Assembly: GCA_964527835.1 (NCBI GenBank) | Contig: CAZGNV010000016.1 | Span: 1-64,000 of the forward strand | DNA: 64,000 nucleotides | Reading direction: 5' to 3' | DNA from: JAFDCJ01 sp964527835 | GTDB lineage: Bacteria; Desulfobacterota; Desulfobacteria; Desulfobacterales; JAFDCJ01 | In this document: in pieces, positions 1 through 7,888 of the stretch | Numbering within the stretch: the first letter of the stretch is position 1 | How the letters are laid out: each line of letters opens with the position of its first letter | The notes under the pieces: generated by a model | The model's input: only the letters and a program-made list of their open reading frames with translations | Database searches by the model: none | What the model was told of the DNA's origin: nothing | Program-made: the position numbers and the translations under genes

Positions 1-35
1 ATCGAAAACTCTATCGGACTGGTTTATTGAGCCCC

Positions 36-104
36 ACTTTTTACGGGACCATCAAAGCTTGACAGTTCCGTAAAAATTTACTTTTTACGGGACCATCAAA
101 GCTT
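36..104. repeat. Tandem copies of a dispersed intergenic repeat
   Basis: The 25-base unit ACTTTTTACGGGACCATCAA plus AGCTT occurs exactly at 36-60 and again at 80-104. Between the copies lies a near reverse complement of its core (GTTCCGTAAAAA), so the block can fold. The same core recurs in other intergenic gaps of the window (about 7497, 13636, 14451, 22926). It lies just 3' of the minus-strand pfaD gene, where it might act as a terminator, but that role is inference. Confidence 0.75.
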
Positions 105-112
105 AAAAAAGA

Positions 113-1768
113 CTAAGCCGCCCCGCCCATCAACTGCCTAATTTTTTCCAGCTCCAGGGGGTAAAACCTCCCGGCTGTGGGCCGCAGTGCGGCGGCTTGC
201 TGCCGGAGGGCGTTTGCCCGCATGACCACCGCGGCGCCGAACAGCAGGTTCATGGCCACGGTCACGGTGTTGCGGTTTTCACACTTTTCGAGGAACGACC
301 CCCGCACCCACTGGTTGAAAGCGCCCATGGCCGGGCCGCACCATATCTGGTAGTCAATTTTGCGTGATGGGTCACCGGATTTGGCCCAGTGGGACGAACG
401 CCCCAGGTAGGAGCGAAATACCAGGGCCATCTTGTGGCGGGGATTTTTTTCCGCCAGGGTGATCTGGGACGGATCACGCCGCACGAAAAAATCACGGGTT
501 TGTTCCCACAGTTCATGGAAGCTGCAGCGGAAAAGATCGCGCTCCAGGGTCTGGCGCTGGTCAGGCGGGATCTGATCATAACTCAGATAACGGGAGAAAA
601 GCTCGTAAAGTTTTGCTGCCCGCAGGGCAAACATGGTGCCGCGTTTGAGCACCTGGACCTTGACGCCCAGTTCAAACATATCCGCCGAAGGGGCCATGGT
701 GACATCAGCCTGGGATGCTTCGGCCAGCATGTGGCGGGCGGTTTCAGAAATCCCCGCCTCCACGCAGGCCTGGTTGACGGAGCCGGTGAGCACATAGGCC
801 GCTCCCATGGCAAAAGCGGCGGCAACGGATTCGGGGGTGGCAATTCCGCCGGCCAGGCCGACACTGATGGGAGCGGGAAACCCGTATTTGGCGGCCATTT
901 CGTCACGCAGGGCCAGCATGGTCGGCAGCAGGGTGATGGCCGGACGGTTGTCGGTGTGACCCCCGGAGTCGGCTTCGCAGGTCAGGGCGTCGGCCATGGG
1001 AACAGTGGCGGCCAGGGCAGCCTGTTCAGCGGAGATCAGCTGGCGGCTGACCAGTCGTTGCAAAAGTTTTTCCGGCGGCGGTGAAAAAAATTTGCTTGCC
1101 ACTTCAATGCGCGATACTTTTGCCATCACCCGATTGGGGCAGACAATGGTGCCACTGGAGTCCCGGTGAATGCCATGGATACGATAGTAAACCAGGGCGG
1201 CGGTGAGGTCCAGGTAGGCCGATGCGCTGACCAGTTTGATTCCCCGCTTGAGGTACAGGTCCACCGTGGCCTGCTCGAGTTCAGGATGCGCCGGGCTGTG
1301 GATCAGGTTAAACCCGAAAGGCAGCGATTCCAGGCGCTGTTGGAGGGTGTCAATGGCGGTTTCAATCTCATCGGGCATCAGACCGGCGGCTCCGAAAAAA
1401 CCGATCATCCCTGCCCGGGCGCATTTTTCCACCATTTCAACCGATGTGATGCCGTTGGCCATGGCTCCGACAATATAGGCATAGCGCAGGTTCAAAGTAC
1501 GCTTGAACACGGGGTCGCCAAAGTTTTGAGGATGCAGTGTCGGAACATAGCCGACAAGCTTAAGCGCATCGGAACCTTCCGGTTTGTCCTTGCCAATGGT
1601 GATGGTACCTTGCTGGCAGACGGCCAGGTCGTCATTGTGGCGAATCAAAAAAATCGGACGGTTGACCTGCAACAGGGCCTCGTCAATGGCGCGCTGCCCG
1701 AATTCGGGATGGCTGCCGTCCGGCTGCCACCAGCCAAGGGGATGTGAATTTGCAGTCTGGTTGTTCAC
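113..1768 (-). CDS. pfaD: PfaD-family enoyl reductase-like protein
   Basis: The 551-aa protein matches the PfaD family, flavin TIM-barrel enzymes related to 2-nitropropane dioxygenase. They serve as trans enoyl reductases for polyunsaturated fatty acid or polyketide synthases. The family-typical N-terminus (GWWQPDG near residue 12) and the late phosphate-binding segment GGIATPESVAAAFAMGAAYV are visible, and the length is normal for the family. The start ATG follows a GGAG-like stretch. The multidomain PfaA/B/C partners are not in this window; if present they would lie beyond position 1. The name rests on family resemblance; the substrate cannot be read from the sequence. Confidence 0.88.
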   Translation of the reverse strand: MNNQTANSHPLGWWQPDGSHPEFGQRAIDEALLQVNRPIFLIRHNDDLAVCQQGTITIGKDKPEGSDALKLVGYVPTLHPQNFGDPVFKRTLNLRYAYIVGAMANGITSVEMVEKCARAGMIGFFGAAGLMPDEIETAIDTLQQRLESLPFGFNLIHSPAHPELEQATVDLYLKRGIKLVSASAYLDLTAALVYYRIHGIHRDSSGTIVCPNRVMAKVSRIEVASKFFSPPPEKLLQRLVSRQLISAEQAALAATVPMADALTCEADSGGHTDNRPAITLLPTMLALRDEMAAKYGFPAPISVGLAGGIATPESVAAAFAMGAAYVLTGSVNQACVEAGISETARHMLAEASQADVTMAPSADMFELGVKVQVLKRGTMFALRAAKLYELFSRYLSYDQIPPDQRQTLERDLFRCSFHELWEQTRDFFVRRDPSQITLAEKNPRHKMALVFRSYLGRSSHWAKSGDPSRKIDYQIWCGPAMGAFNQWVRGSFLEKCENRNTVTVAMNLLFGAAVVMRANALRQQAAALRPTAGRFYPLELEKIRQLMGGAA

Positions 1769-1790
1769 GCGTTGTCTCCTTTAAATAGGG

Positions 1791-2702
1791 TCATCCCCGC
1801 GGATGATATTTGGCATGTATTTTTTTCAGGTGCTCCCGGGCGACATGGGTGTATATCTGGGTTGTCGCAATATCCACATGCCCGAGCATCACCTGTACCG
1901 CTCTCAGATCAGCCCCCCTTTCCAGCAAGTGCGTGGCAAAGGAGTGCCTCAGGCTGTGGGGGGTGATTTTTTTTGTCAGCCCCGCCCGGGTGGCATAGCG
2001 CCGCAACAGCTTCCAGAACCCTTGACGGGTGATGGGATTTGTCCCCCGGCCGACAAACAGGTAAGGGCTGAGGTTTTTTTTTAATACCTGTTGACGACCA
2101 TTTTCAATATAAAAGTTGATTTTATTTCTGGCATGCATTCCGATGGGGACTACCCGTTCTCTGGATCCTTTGCCCAGAACCCGGACAAAACCCGCCTCCA
2201 GATTGACATCCTGCAGTTTAAGGCTGACCAGCTCCGTGACCCGCAGTCCGGCAGCATACAAAAGCTCCAGCATAGCCGCATCCCGGCTGCCCGCCGGGCG
2301 GGTGGTGTCCGGGGCGGCCAGCAGCCGGGATATTTCGTCTATGGACAGTACGTCCGGCAGGTTGAGGCCCATTTTAGGAAGATCCACCAGCCGGGAGGGA
2401 TCTCGGGGGATGATTTTTTCGTGGACCAAAAAGCGATAAAAGCCACGGATCGAAACCAGGTGGCGGGCCCGGGACCGCGCCCCCAACCCGGCGTTTCGCA
2501 GGGCAATCATGTGCTTGAGAATCAATGTCGTATCGGTTGGCGACGGCCGTTGAACATCGTTGTGCTTCAAAAAATTCCGGTAGCGGACAATATCACGGCT
2601 GTAAGACTCTATGGTCGACCTTGAAAGTCCCTTTTCAACCAGCAGAAAATTCAGATACTGATCGATGAGCATGTCCAGGGAGTTTTTTCTGGGTGGCGGC
2701 AT
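1791..2702 (-). CDS. xerD: Tyrosine recombinase XerD
   Basis: A 303-aa tyrosine site-specific recombinase of the XerC/XerD type, which resolves chromosome dimers at dif during division. It has an N-terminal SAM-like core-binding domain (residues about 8-95) and a C-terminal catalytic domain. All catalytic residues are visible: R154 (AAGLRVTEL), K178 (GKGSRER), H249 and R252 (HSLRHSFATH), H275 (LGHVDIATTQ) and nucleophile Y284 (IYTHV). Length is usual for XerD. No integrase-linked cargo or att-like duplication adjoins it, so a housekeeping role is more likely than a mobile-element integrase. XerC versus XerD is assigned from overall resemblance. Confidence 0.88.
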   Translation of the reverse strand: MPPPRKNSLDMLIDQYLNFLLVEKGLSRSTIESYSRDIVRYRNFLKHNDVQRPSPTDTTLILKHMIALRNAGLGARSRARHLVSIRGFYRFLVHEKIIPRDPSRLVDLPKMGLNLPDVLSIDEISRLLAAPDTTRPAGSRDAAMLELLYAAGLRVTELVSLKLQDVNLEAGFVRVLGKGSRERVVPIGMHARNKINFYIENGRQQVLKKNLSPYLFVGRGTNPITRQGFWKLLRRYATRAGLTKKITPHSLRHSFATHLLERGADLRAVQVMLGHVDIATTQIYTHVAREHLKKIHAKYHPRG

Positions 2703-2876
2703 CAGTGAAGAACCTTGACAGGGAATTCGGCGTCAGCCTGGTTTCAGTGCCTCAATGGCTGTTCCCCCCTGACGGGTTGCGCTTTGCGCGGGAAATACGG
2801 ATCGCGCCCGGCGTATAGGGTCTAGCGAACAAACAAAAACAAGGATAATGAAAACCCCCTCGGGAGTCAAGCCGTG

Positions 2877-2900
2877 AAAACCGGATGCCCCCGGTTTTTC
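2877..2900 (+). terminator. Hairpin with T-rich tail
   Basis: AAAACCGG (2877-2884), a six-base loop and CCGGTTTT (2891-2898) form an 8-bp stem followed by a T-rich run. It precedes a sigma-70-type promoter at 2902 and may insulate it. The gap 2703-2876 shows no gene-like ORF on either strand. Confidence 0.5.
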
Positions 2901-2901
2901 T

Positions 2902-2929
2902 TTGACAATTTTAAGCGGCTTCCTATAAA
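2902..2929 (+). promoter_or_regulatory. Sigma-70-type promoter
   Basis: TTGACA at 2902-2907 and TATAAA at 2924-2929 are separated by 16 bases. Transcription would begin near 2936 and run into the long hairpin region at 3009-3213, then the HAD phosphatase gene at 3293. Confidence 0.6.
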
Positions 2930-2935
2930 TTATAA

Positions 2936-3225
2936 GTTTATGGGGATTGAAACCGGCAAGTTATCAAAAAGTTGGACCATCGAGGGTGAATGGAATGAAA
3001 AAAAAGGGGTGAATTGACCGACGCATGATATTTTCTTCCAACCGGGATGAAACCATGCCGGTGCAGCGTGCCCCTTGTTTGGGACGAACCCCTATTATCT
3101 GCTAACTTGAATGGGTCCTGTGCCATTCATCCCAAACAAGGGACACTGCGAAAATAAAGAGTTGCTGAGTATCATGCCGGTTTGCAGAAAACACCATCCA
3201 CCGGTCAATTCACATCGGTTTTTAA
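2936..3225 (+). ncRNA. Candidate structured RNA, 6S-like extended hairpin
   Basis: Three nested perfect inverted repeats are visible: 3009-3020 with 3202-3213 (12 bp), 3023-3030 with 3170-3177 (8 bp), and 3072-3084 with 3130-3142 (13 bp, extended by gtg/cac). A 6-bp hairpin (3109-3114 with 3123-3128) lies in the apex. A closing stem, a large internal loop (about 32 and 20 nt) and an apical stem together resemble 6S RNA. A TTGACA/TATAAA promoter lies just upstream, and no convincing ORF occupies the stretch. It could instead be a structured leader of the phosphatase gene, 70 bases downstream. The ends are guesses. Confidence 0.42.
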
Positions 3226-3292
3226 GGATCGGGAGCGAAGCAGAAACGCATGTTGCGTGCCGCAAAGCGCGCCTTTCCCATGGAGGCAGGAT

Positions 3293-3952
3293 ATGAAATT
3301 TAAGGCGGTGATCTTCGATCTGGACGGCACCCTGCTCAATTCCCTGCAGGACCTGGCCGACGCCACCAACCGGATGCTGCGCAGCTTCGGCTATCCGGAA
3401 CATGACCTGGAGGCCTATAAATATTTCGTGGGCAGCGGCATCGAGGCGCTGGTCAAGCGGGCGCTGCCGCGGCAACGTCGCCAGGATGCGCACCTGCAGC
3501 ACTGCGTTCAACTTATGAAGGCCGAATACGCCCGTTGCTGGACCCGCAAGACCCACCTTTACCCGGGGATCGCTCAACTGCTCGACGAACTTGAAGCGGG
3601 CGGTTTTGCGCTGAGCATTCTTTCCAACAAGGCCGATGCCGCCACCCGCCAGATTGCGGCTGCGCTTCTGGACCGGTGGAATTTTCGGGTGATTGCGGGG
3701 GCCCGCCAGGGGGTTGCGAAAAAACCGGATCCCACCGCAGCCCTGGCCATTGCCGATGAAATTGGTGTTTCGCCGCAGCAGTCTATTTTCATGGGAGATA
3801 CCGCCATCGACATGCAGACTGCCCGCGCCGGCGGCATGTACGGCATCGGTGTGCTCTGGGGATTCAGACCGGCCGAGGAGCTGATCGCCGGAGGTTGTCG
3901 CATGCTGCTTGCCACCCCCACGGACCTGCTGCCCTGGCTTGTTAATTCATAA
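3293..3952 (+). CDS. gph: HAD-family phosphatase, phosphoglycolate phosphatase-like
   Basis: A 219-aa haloacid dehalogenase-superfamily hydrolase. Motif I is FDLDGTLLNS near residue 8 (nucleophile Asp and general-acid Asp), motif II is SNKAD, the Lys of motif III lies in KKPDP, and motif IV is GDTAIDMQTARAGG. The helical cap and length fit phosphoglycolate phosphatase (Gph), which removes 2-phosphoglycolate, although related HADs act on other small phosphates. The start at 3293 is chosen over upstream in-frame codons because GGAGG lies 9 bases before it and the family motif starts about 8 residues in. It stands alone, downstream of the hairpin RNA candidate. Confidence 0.8.
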   Translation: MKFKAVIFDLDGTLLNSLQDLADATNRMLRSFGYPEHDLEAYKYFVGSGIEALVKRALPRQRRQDAHLQHCVQLMKAEYARCWTRKTHLYPGIAQLLDELEAGGFALSILSNKADAATRQIAAALLDRWNFRVIAGARQGVAKKPDPTAALAIADEIGVSPQQSIFMGDTAIDMQTARAGGMYGIGVLWGFRPAEELIAGGCRMLLATPTDLLPWLVNS

Positions 3953-4056
3953 AATGCTGGGAAGCTGGGAGGCCAGGCTAAAGAATCCTGCCCAGTGAAC
4001 CCGGCCTTGGTTATCCCCAGAGGGGATTTGCCTTGATGAAAGTTCATGGCGCTATT

Positions 4057-4210
4057 GAAATCCCAAATCCCAAATTCCAAATAGCAAACAATTTCCAATG
4101 ACCGAAATTCCAAAATCCAAGCCCTGGAGGGGGTTGGAGACTTTGGGTCATTGGAGATTGGAGTTTGAAATTTATTTGGAATTTGGGGCTTGGAATTTGT
4201 GATTTTGGAT
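4057..4210. repeat. Imperfect inverted repeat rich in ATTCCAAA / TTTGGAAT
   Basis: The left half (4057-4120) is made of CCAAAT/ATTCCAAA units, and the right half (about 4134-4210) of the complementary TTGGAATTT/TTGGAGA units. Shared blocks such as CCAAATTCCAAATA and CCAATGACC let the halves pair into a stem of about 70 bases. The rest of the gap from 3953 to 4283 shows no gene. A miniature palindromic repeat element is the likeliest identity. Confidence 0.65.
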
Positions 4211-4283
4211 ACAGAACTCCAAGGCAAAGCCATCATCTCTGATCTGGCCCAAGGGACCAGGTTTTCAAGCCCGCCGAAGGCGG

Positions 4284-5402
4284 TTACAGATTCGTTGACA
4301 GTGCCAGAACATTCTTGTTGACGGCCAGTTTAAAATCCGGCTGGATGAATTCGTGGGTGTCCTCCTGGAAAGCCAGGAAGATGAGGGAATAACTCGTGGC
4401 CTGAATGTCAATTTCCTGAATTTTTTCCATGAGGGTGCGGCGCGGTTTCATGAAGCTGGCCAGGGTGATTTTCAGACTTTGCAGGGCTTCTTCAAGGGGC
4501 AGGGTGCTTGGATGGATGCGGCCCTCAGGGATCTCGGAGACAAATTCCCGGCGGGGCTGTGACAGGGTGACATGGCTGGCGAGGCGCAAAAAAACCCGGG
4601 GACGCACCTTGAAGGCGGGGATCCAGAAACGAAAGGCGATATCCTGCCAGTCGTCTTGCACGACCCGGGGCAGGTTTGCAATCCGGGCCAGATCGGCGTA
4701 AGAATCCAGGTTAAGCCCGGCAATATCGGCCCGGATGCGCCAGAATGGCAGGTAAAGCAGATTATCACCGCTGGCCGGAAGGTGAGCAAATTTCAACTGC
4801 CTGAATTTTTCCCCTACCGGATACCAGGTGGAGTTGCAGTTTTTGCAGCCCAGAACCAGGCTATCACGCTGACCCTCTAGGTCCCAGCCGCACCTGGGGC
4901 ACAAGGTGGACACGAAGCGGATGTGCCGATCGGCATTGTCGGCGTCAAAATCGTCAAGGGAAAAATCAACGGGCAGTTTCGGGGATATGGCCTTGTCCAG
5001 AATGGCGTCATAAAGCCGCCCCTTGACGTAAAAAGGCGCATAAATCAGGCTGAGTGTTTCCCCGATATGGCATTGATGCAAAATCGGACGGGGAAGCCGG
5101 CGGCCGAAACGGTTTTGAAAGTGGTCCGAAATACTGCTAAATGACCGCGAGGGCCGCAAAAAACGACCCGGCATGTCCGGGGTGGCAAAGCGCAGCTTCA
5201 TGGCCTGGCTGCGCACGCCAACCGAGATCGGAAAATGGGAACTTTCGATGGCTTGATGGCTGACATCCACAAAACGGTCGGCAATGCCGGCCGGACCGCA
5301 GAAAAACAGCATGCCCTTGAAACGCCAGTAGGGGAAAAAGATCAGCTCCCTGTCCAAATCCTTGCACTGCGGCAGGGCGTAGCGAAAATAGTCTCTGACC
5401 AT
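4284..5402 (-). CDS. Zinc-ribbon protein partnered with the SPFH gene
   Basis: The first ATG gives 372 aa, but the frame stays open upstream to position 5534 and encodes another zinc ribbon there (CPQCGAP and CPYCRV). The true product is therefore probably longer. Inside the 372 aa a second ribbon (CPRCGWDLE, later GCKNCNSTW, residues about 168-190) is followed by LLYLPFWRIRAD. This mirrors LIFFPYWRFKG, which follows the upstream ribbon, so the protein appears to be two repeats of ribbon plus PxWR module. No ATG, GTG or TTG lies in the upstream extension. GGAGG precedes an ATC codon at 5510, a possible non-standard start. It follows the SPFH gene in frame after one TGA. Function unknown. Confidence 0.7.
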   Translation of the reverse strand: MVRDYFRYALPQCKDLDRELIFFPYWRFKGMLFFCGPAGIADRFVDVSHQAIESSHFPISVGVRSQAMKLRFATPDMPGRFLRPSRSFSSISDHFQNRFGRRLPRPILHQCHIGETLSLIYAPFYVKGRLYDAILDKAISPKLPVDFSLDDFDADNADRHIRFVSTLCPRCGWDLEGQRDSLVLGCKNCNSTWYPVGEKFRQLKFAHLPASGDNLLYLPFWRIRADIAGLNLDSYADLARIANLPRVVQDDWQDIAFRFWIPAFKVRPRVFLRLASHVTLSQPRREFVSEIPEGRIHPSTLPLEEALQSLKITLASFMKPRRTLMEKIQEIDIQATSYSLIFLAFQEDTHEFIQPDFKLAVNKNVLALSTNL

Positions 5403-5534
5403 TAAGTAGGAGTTGACCCGGCAGTAAGGACAGAGAAAAAGGCGGTCTGTTTCCTCCAGGACCGCCGGCGCCCCGCACTGGGGGCATTGATGTTCGATAA
5501 GAAAATTGATGTCGGCCTCCGTGCCAGGCAGCGG

Positions 5535-6674
5535 TCAGCTGGAGAGCTTTTCGCCGCATTCGTTGCAGTACATGGCATCGGACAGATTCTTTTTGCCGCA
5601 GGCCGGACAGATCCTGGTATCCGCTTTCACCTCCACCGCATGCCCGCAGCGGGAGCAGAACTTGGCGCTGGGGGTGAGATTCTTGCCGCACCGGGTGCAT
5701 TGGTCAAATACCAGCTGTTGATGGCCGCACTGGGGACAGAACTTGGCATCCGCAGGAATCGGCTGCCGGCATTCCGGGCAGTCAATGGTCTGCTGAGCTG
5801 AATTCTGGCCGGACTGCGGACCGGCGCCGGCGAAATATTGGGCAAACATGGCCGGCATCATCAGCCCCAGACCGGTACCCATGCCCATGCCGGCTCCCCC
5901 GCCTTCGGCTTCCGACGCTTTTTCCATAGCCATGGCGGCTTTCATCTGCATCAGTTTGTTCATGTCCTTGAAAACGCCCATACGGCTGCGGTCGTCGATG
6001 GCCTGCTGGACCTCGGGAGGCGGGGTGATTGAATTAATATACAAATGGGTCAGGTTGATGCCAAAATGGGTGAAATCCTCCTGCAGGCGCCTGACAAGCC
6101 CTTTGGACAGTTCGTCATATTTCGAAGGAAGATCCAGAATCGAATCGATGGTCTCTCCCATGTAATCATTGAAGCGCGAGACGATCACCCGGTTGAGATA
6201 CTCTTCGATTTCAGCGGTGGTATACATGCCCTGGGTGCCGACCAGGCGGTTGATAAACAACACCGGCTGCACCACCTGGAGGTTGAAGACCCCAAAGGCA
6301 CGCAGGCGGATGAGCCCCAGCTCGTTGTCCTTGAACGCCACCGGATCCCGGGTGCCCCATTTCAAGTCGGTAAAAACCTTCAAATTGACAAAGTAGACCT
6401 CGGCTCTCAGGGGGCTGGTCATGGCCCAGGGGATGCTGGCGATTTTGGTCAGCAACGGGATGTTGGCGGTTTTCAGCGTATGGCGGCCAGGACCGAATGC
6501 CCCCACCGCCTTGCCCTGGTAATAAAAGACCCCGGCCTGGCTTTCACGAATGGTCAGCTGGGCGCCATATTTGATTTCACCGGAACCCTCTTCGGGAAGA
6601 CGGTGAACCAGTTCCTTGCCGGTTTCATCAAACCATTCCAGGTTTTCCAAAAAAAACACATTGTTGCTGCCCAT
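5535..6674 (-). CDS. SPFH-domain protein with C-terminal zinc ribbons
   Basis: A 379-aa protein with an SPFH/band-7-type domain over residues about 20-250, of the YdjI/virion-core-like group. A Gly/Met-rich linker follows (GGGAGMGMGTGLGLMMPAMF), then three CxxC...CxxC zinc ribbons (CPECRQ/CPQCGH, CTRCGK/CSRCGH, CPACGK/CNECGE). SPFH proteins scaffold membrane microdomains. The ribbon tail suggests recruitment of partners, plausibly the downstream ribbon protein. AAGGAG lies 8 bases before the ATG. The stop TGA is in the same frame as the downstream gene, with no other stop between them. Function beyond membrane scaffolding is not readable. Confidence 0.82.
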   Translation of the reverse strand: MGSNNVFFLENLEWFDETGKELVHRLPEEGSGEIKYGAQLTIRESQAGVFYYQGKAVGAFGPGRHTLKTANIPLLTKIASIPWAMTSPLRAEVYFVNLKVFTDLKWGTRDPVAFKDNELGLIRLRAFGVFNLQVVQPVLFINRLVGTQGMYTTAEIEEYLNRVIVSRFNDYMGETIDSILDLPSKYDELSKGLVRRLQEDFTHFGINLTHLYINSITPPPEVQQAIDDRSRMGVFKDMNKLMQMKAAMAMEKASEAEGGGAGMGMGTGLGLMMPAMFAQYFAGAGPQSGQNSAQQTIDCPECRQPIPADAKFCPQCGHQQLVFDQCTRCGKNLTPSAKFCSRCGHAVEVKADTRICPACGKKNLSDAMYCNECGEKLSS

Positions 6675-6832
6675 AGCCGCTTTCTCCTTGTATTTTGTTT
6701 TGTGTTGAGGGCTTGCAAGCAGTATTATCGGCTGCGTGACAAAAATCTTGAGTCTGTTGAACCGGAAAAAAAGATTTGCAACAACAAACCCGAAAACTGA
6801 AGTTCACAGGATATAAAATTGCCCTTTTTCGT

Positions 6833-6861
6833 TTGACACTGCGGCCAGGATGGTTGATAAT
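6833..6861 (+). promoter_or_regulatory. Sigma-70 promoter of the PilZ gene
   Basis: TTGACA (6833-6838), a 17-base spacer and GATAAT (6856-6861) make a near-consensus promoter. The predicted start near 6868 gives a leader of about 250 bases before the PilZ ORF. The leader carries a direct repeat of ATACCGGTTT (about 6877 and 6893). No other feature is seen in the gap 6675-7115. Confidence 0.65.
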
Positions 6862-7115
6862 ACTGACTTGGGAAAATACCGGTTTACCTGAATACCGGTT
6901 TGCAGGGGTCAATGATTGCACGTCCCGATTTTTACGGGTAAATGACTGTGTCGCAAAGATTCGAGGAACAAGATCGGAAATTGGTGTGCAAACTGCCGGA
7001 GGCCTATTTCATCGCGCTAAATTGCAATATAATTTCACATAACAGCGACTCCCTGTTTTCCAGCGCCTGAAATGGGAAACCGTTTTAATTCAATGCCAAC
7101 GCAAAGGAGGCTTGA

Positions 7116-7436
7116 ATGACGCTTCATGGCAACAAACGGGAGTATGAACGGCACGAACTTGACACCCCTATCGTATATGCCTACCATGATTCCGACCATT
7201 TTTTCCGCGCCAAGATGTGCAACTATTGCAAAGGAGGAATGGGCTTTGAGTCCGTTAACGCCATCGAGCCGGGAGCAGACATTTACATCATGCTCGAAAC
7301 TTTTCTACCGGATGCCGATGACGCCGAATTTTATGACGGCTACCTGGCAGAGGTGCGATGGTGTCAAAAATTGTCCGGTCAGGATTCCGAACGCTACAAA
7401 ATCGGAGTAAAATATTATCAAACGCTCATTCGTTAG
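7116..7436 (+). CDS. Small PilZ-like domain protein
   Basis: A 106-aa single-domain protein resembling PilZ, the c-di-GMP-binding beta-barrel. The N-terminal RxxxR motif is present (R8, R12 in NKREYERHE). The second motif, usually (D/N)xSxxG, appears as N36-Y-C-K-G-G41, with Cys replacing Ser and Gly one position late relative to some homologues. Nucleotide binding is therefore plausible but not certain. AAAGGAGG sits 6 bases before the ATG. It is monocistronic, with its own strong promoter and a long leader. Type IV pilus genes lie 23 kb away; any link to them is speculative. Confidence 0.72.
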   Translation: MTLHGNKREYERHELDTPIVYAYHDSDHFFRAKMCNYCKGGMGFESVNAIEPGADIYIMLETFLPDADDAEFYDGYLAEVRWCQKLSGQDSERYKIGVKYYQTLIR

Positions 7437-7496
7437 GATATCGGCCGAACACTCCATGATCTCCCTGCAGATTTTTTTCACCCTAAGTAGATTATT

Positions 7497-7670
7497 GACG
7501 GTTCCGCAAAAAGGTATTTTCGAGCGTTTTCAGGCCGTTTCGGAAAAAAAGCTGTGAAGGGTTGAGCGTTAAAAATCCCCCGCTGTTTGAGGAGCTAGCG
7601 ACGAGTTCCTGAGATTTAGCGAAACCTTAAAACAGCTCCCGAAAAGGCTTGTAAAGCGAGAAAATGCGTT
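7497..7670. repeat. Composite dispersed repeat in the gap after the PilZ gene
   Basis: 7497-7526 is the reverse complement form of the TTTTTACGGGACCGTCA family (gacggttccgcaaaaaggta and following bases). It is followed by an imperfect palindrome with GCTGTTT (7582-7588) and AAACAGC (7630-7636). The whole gap between PilZ and the next small ORF appears to be repeat sequence. Confidence 0.55.
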
Positions 7671-7710
7671 TTTTACATTAATGTTTTTATGATCGGGACC
7701 GACAGTACCC

Positions 7711-7878
7711 ATGAATACACTGGTAAAAAAAAGCCTGTTTTATTTTTTAAAGCTGCCGGGAATGTATCTGTTGATCATCCTGGGGTTTATATTTGATTTT
7801 TTGATCCAGTTGCCGTTTCGGGCAATGCTGGCAGCTGAACGGCCACCAGACAAACATGACCCCGAAGACTCATCCTGA
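7711..7878 (+). CDS. Small membrane protein (55 aa), hypothetical
   Basis: ATG at 7711 opens a 55-codon frame ending in TGA at 7876-7878. Residues about 10-40 are strongly hydrophobic (FYFLKLPGMYLLIILGFIFD), followed by a charged tail rich in Asp, Glu and Pro. The ribosome-binding site is weak. A single transmembrane segment with Lys at the N-terminal side fits a genuine small membrane protein, but there is no family match that I recognise. Confidence 0.4.
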   Translation: MNTLVKKSLFYFLKLPGMYLLIILGFIFDFLIQLPFRAMLAAERPPDKHDPEDSS

Positions 7879-7888
7879 GGCCTTCACC

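Noticed and set aside
1791..2702. Possible phage or island integrase
   Set aside because: The tyrosine recombinase has XerD length and motifs and lies among housekeeping genes, without cargo or attachment-site duplications.
2938..3126. Short minus-strand ORF overlapping the hairpin region
   Set aside because: Its sequence is accounted for by the nested inverted repeats and it has no protein-like features.
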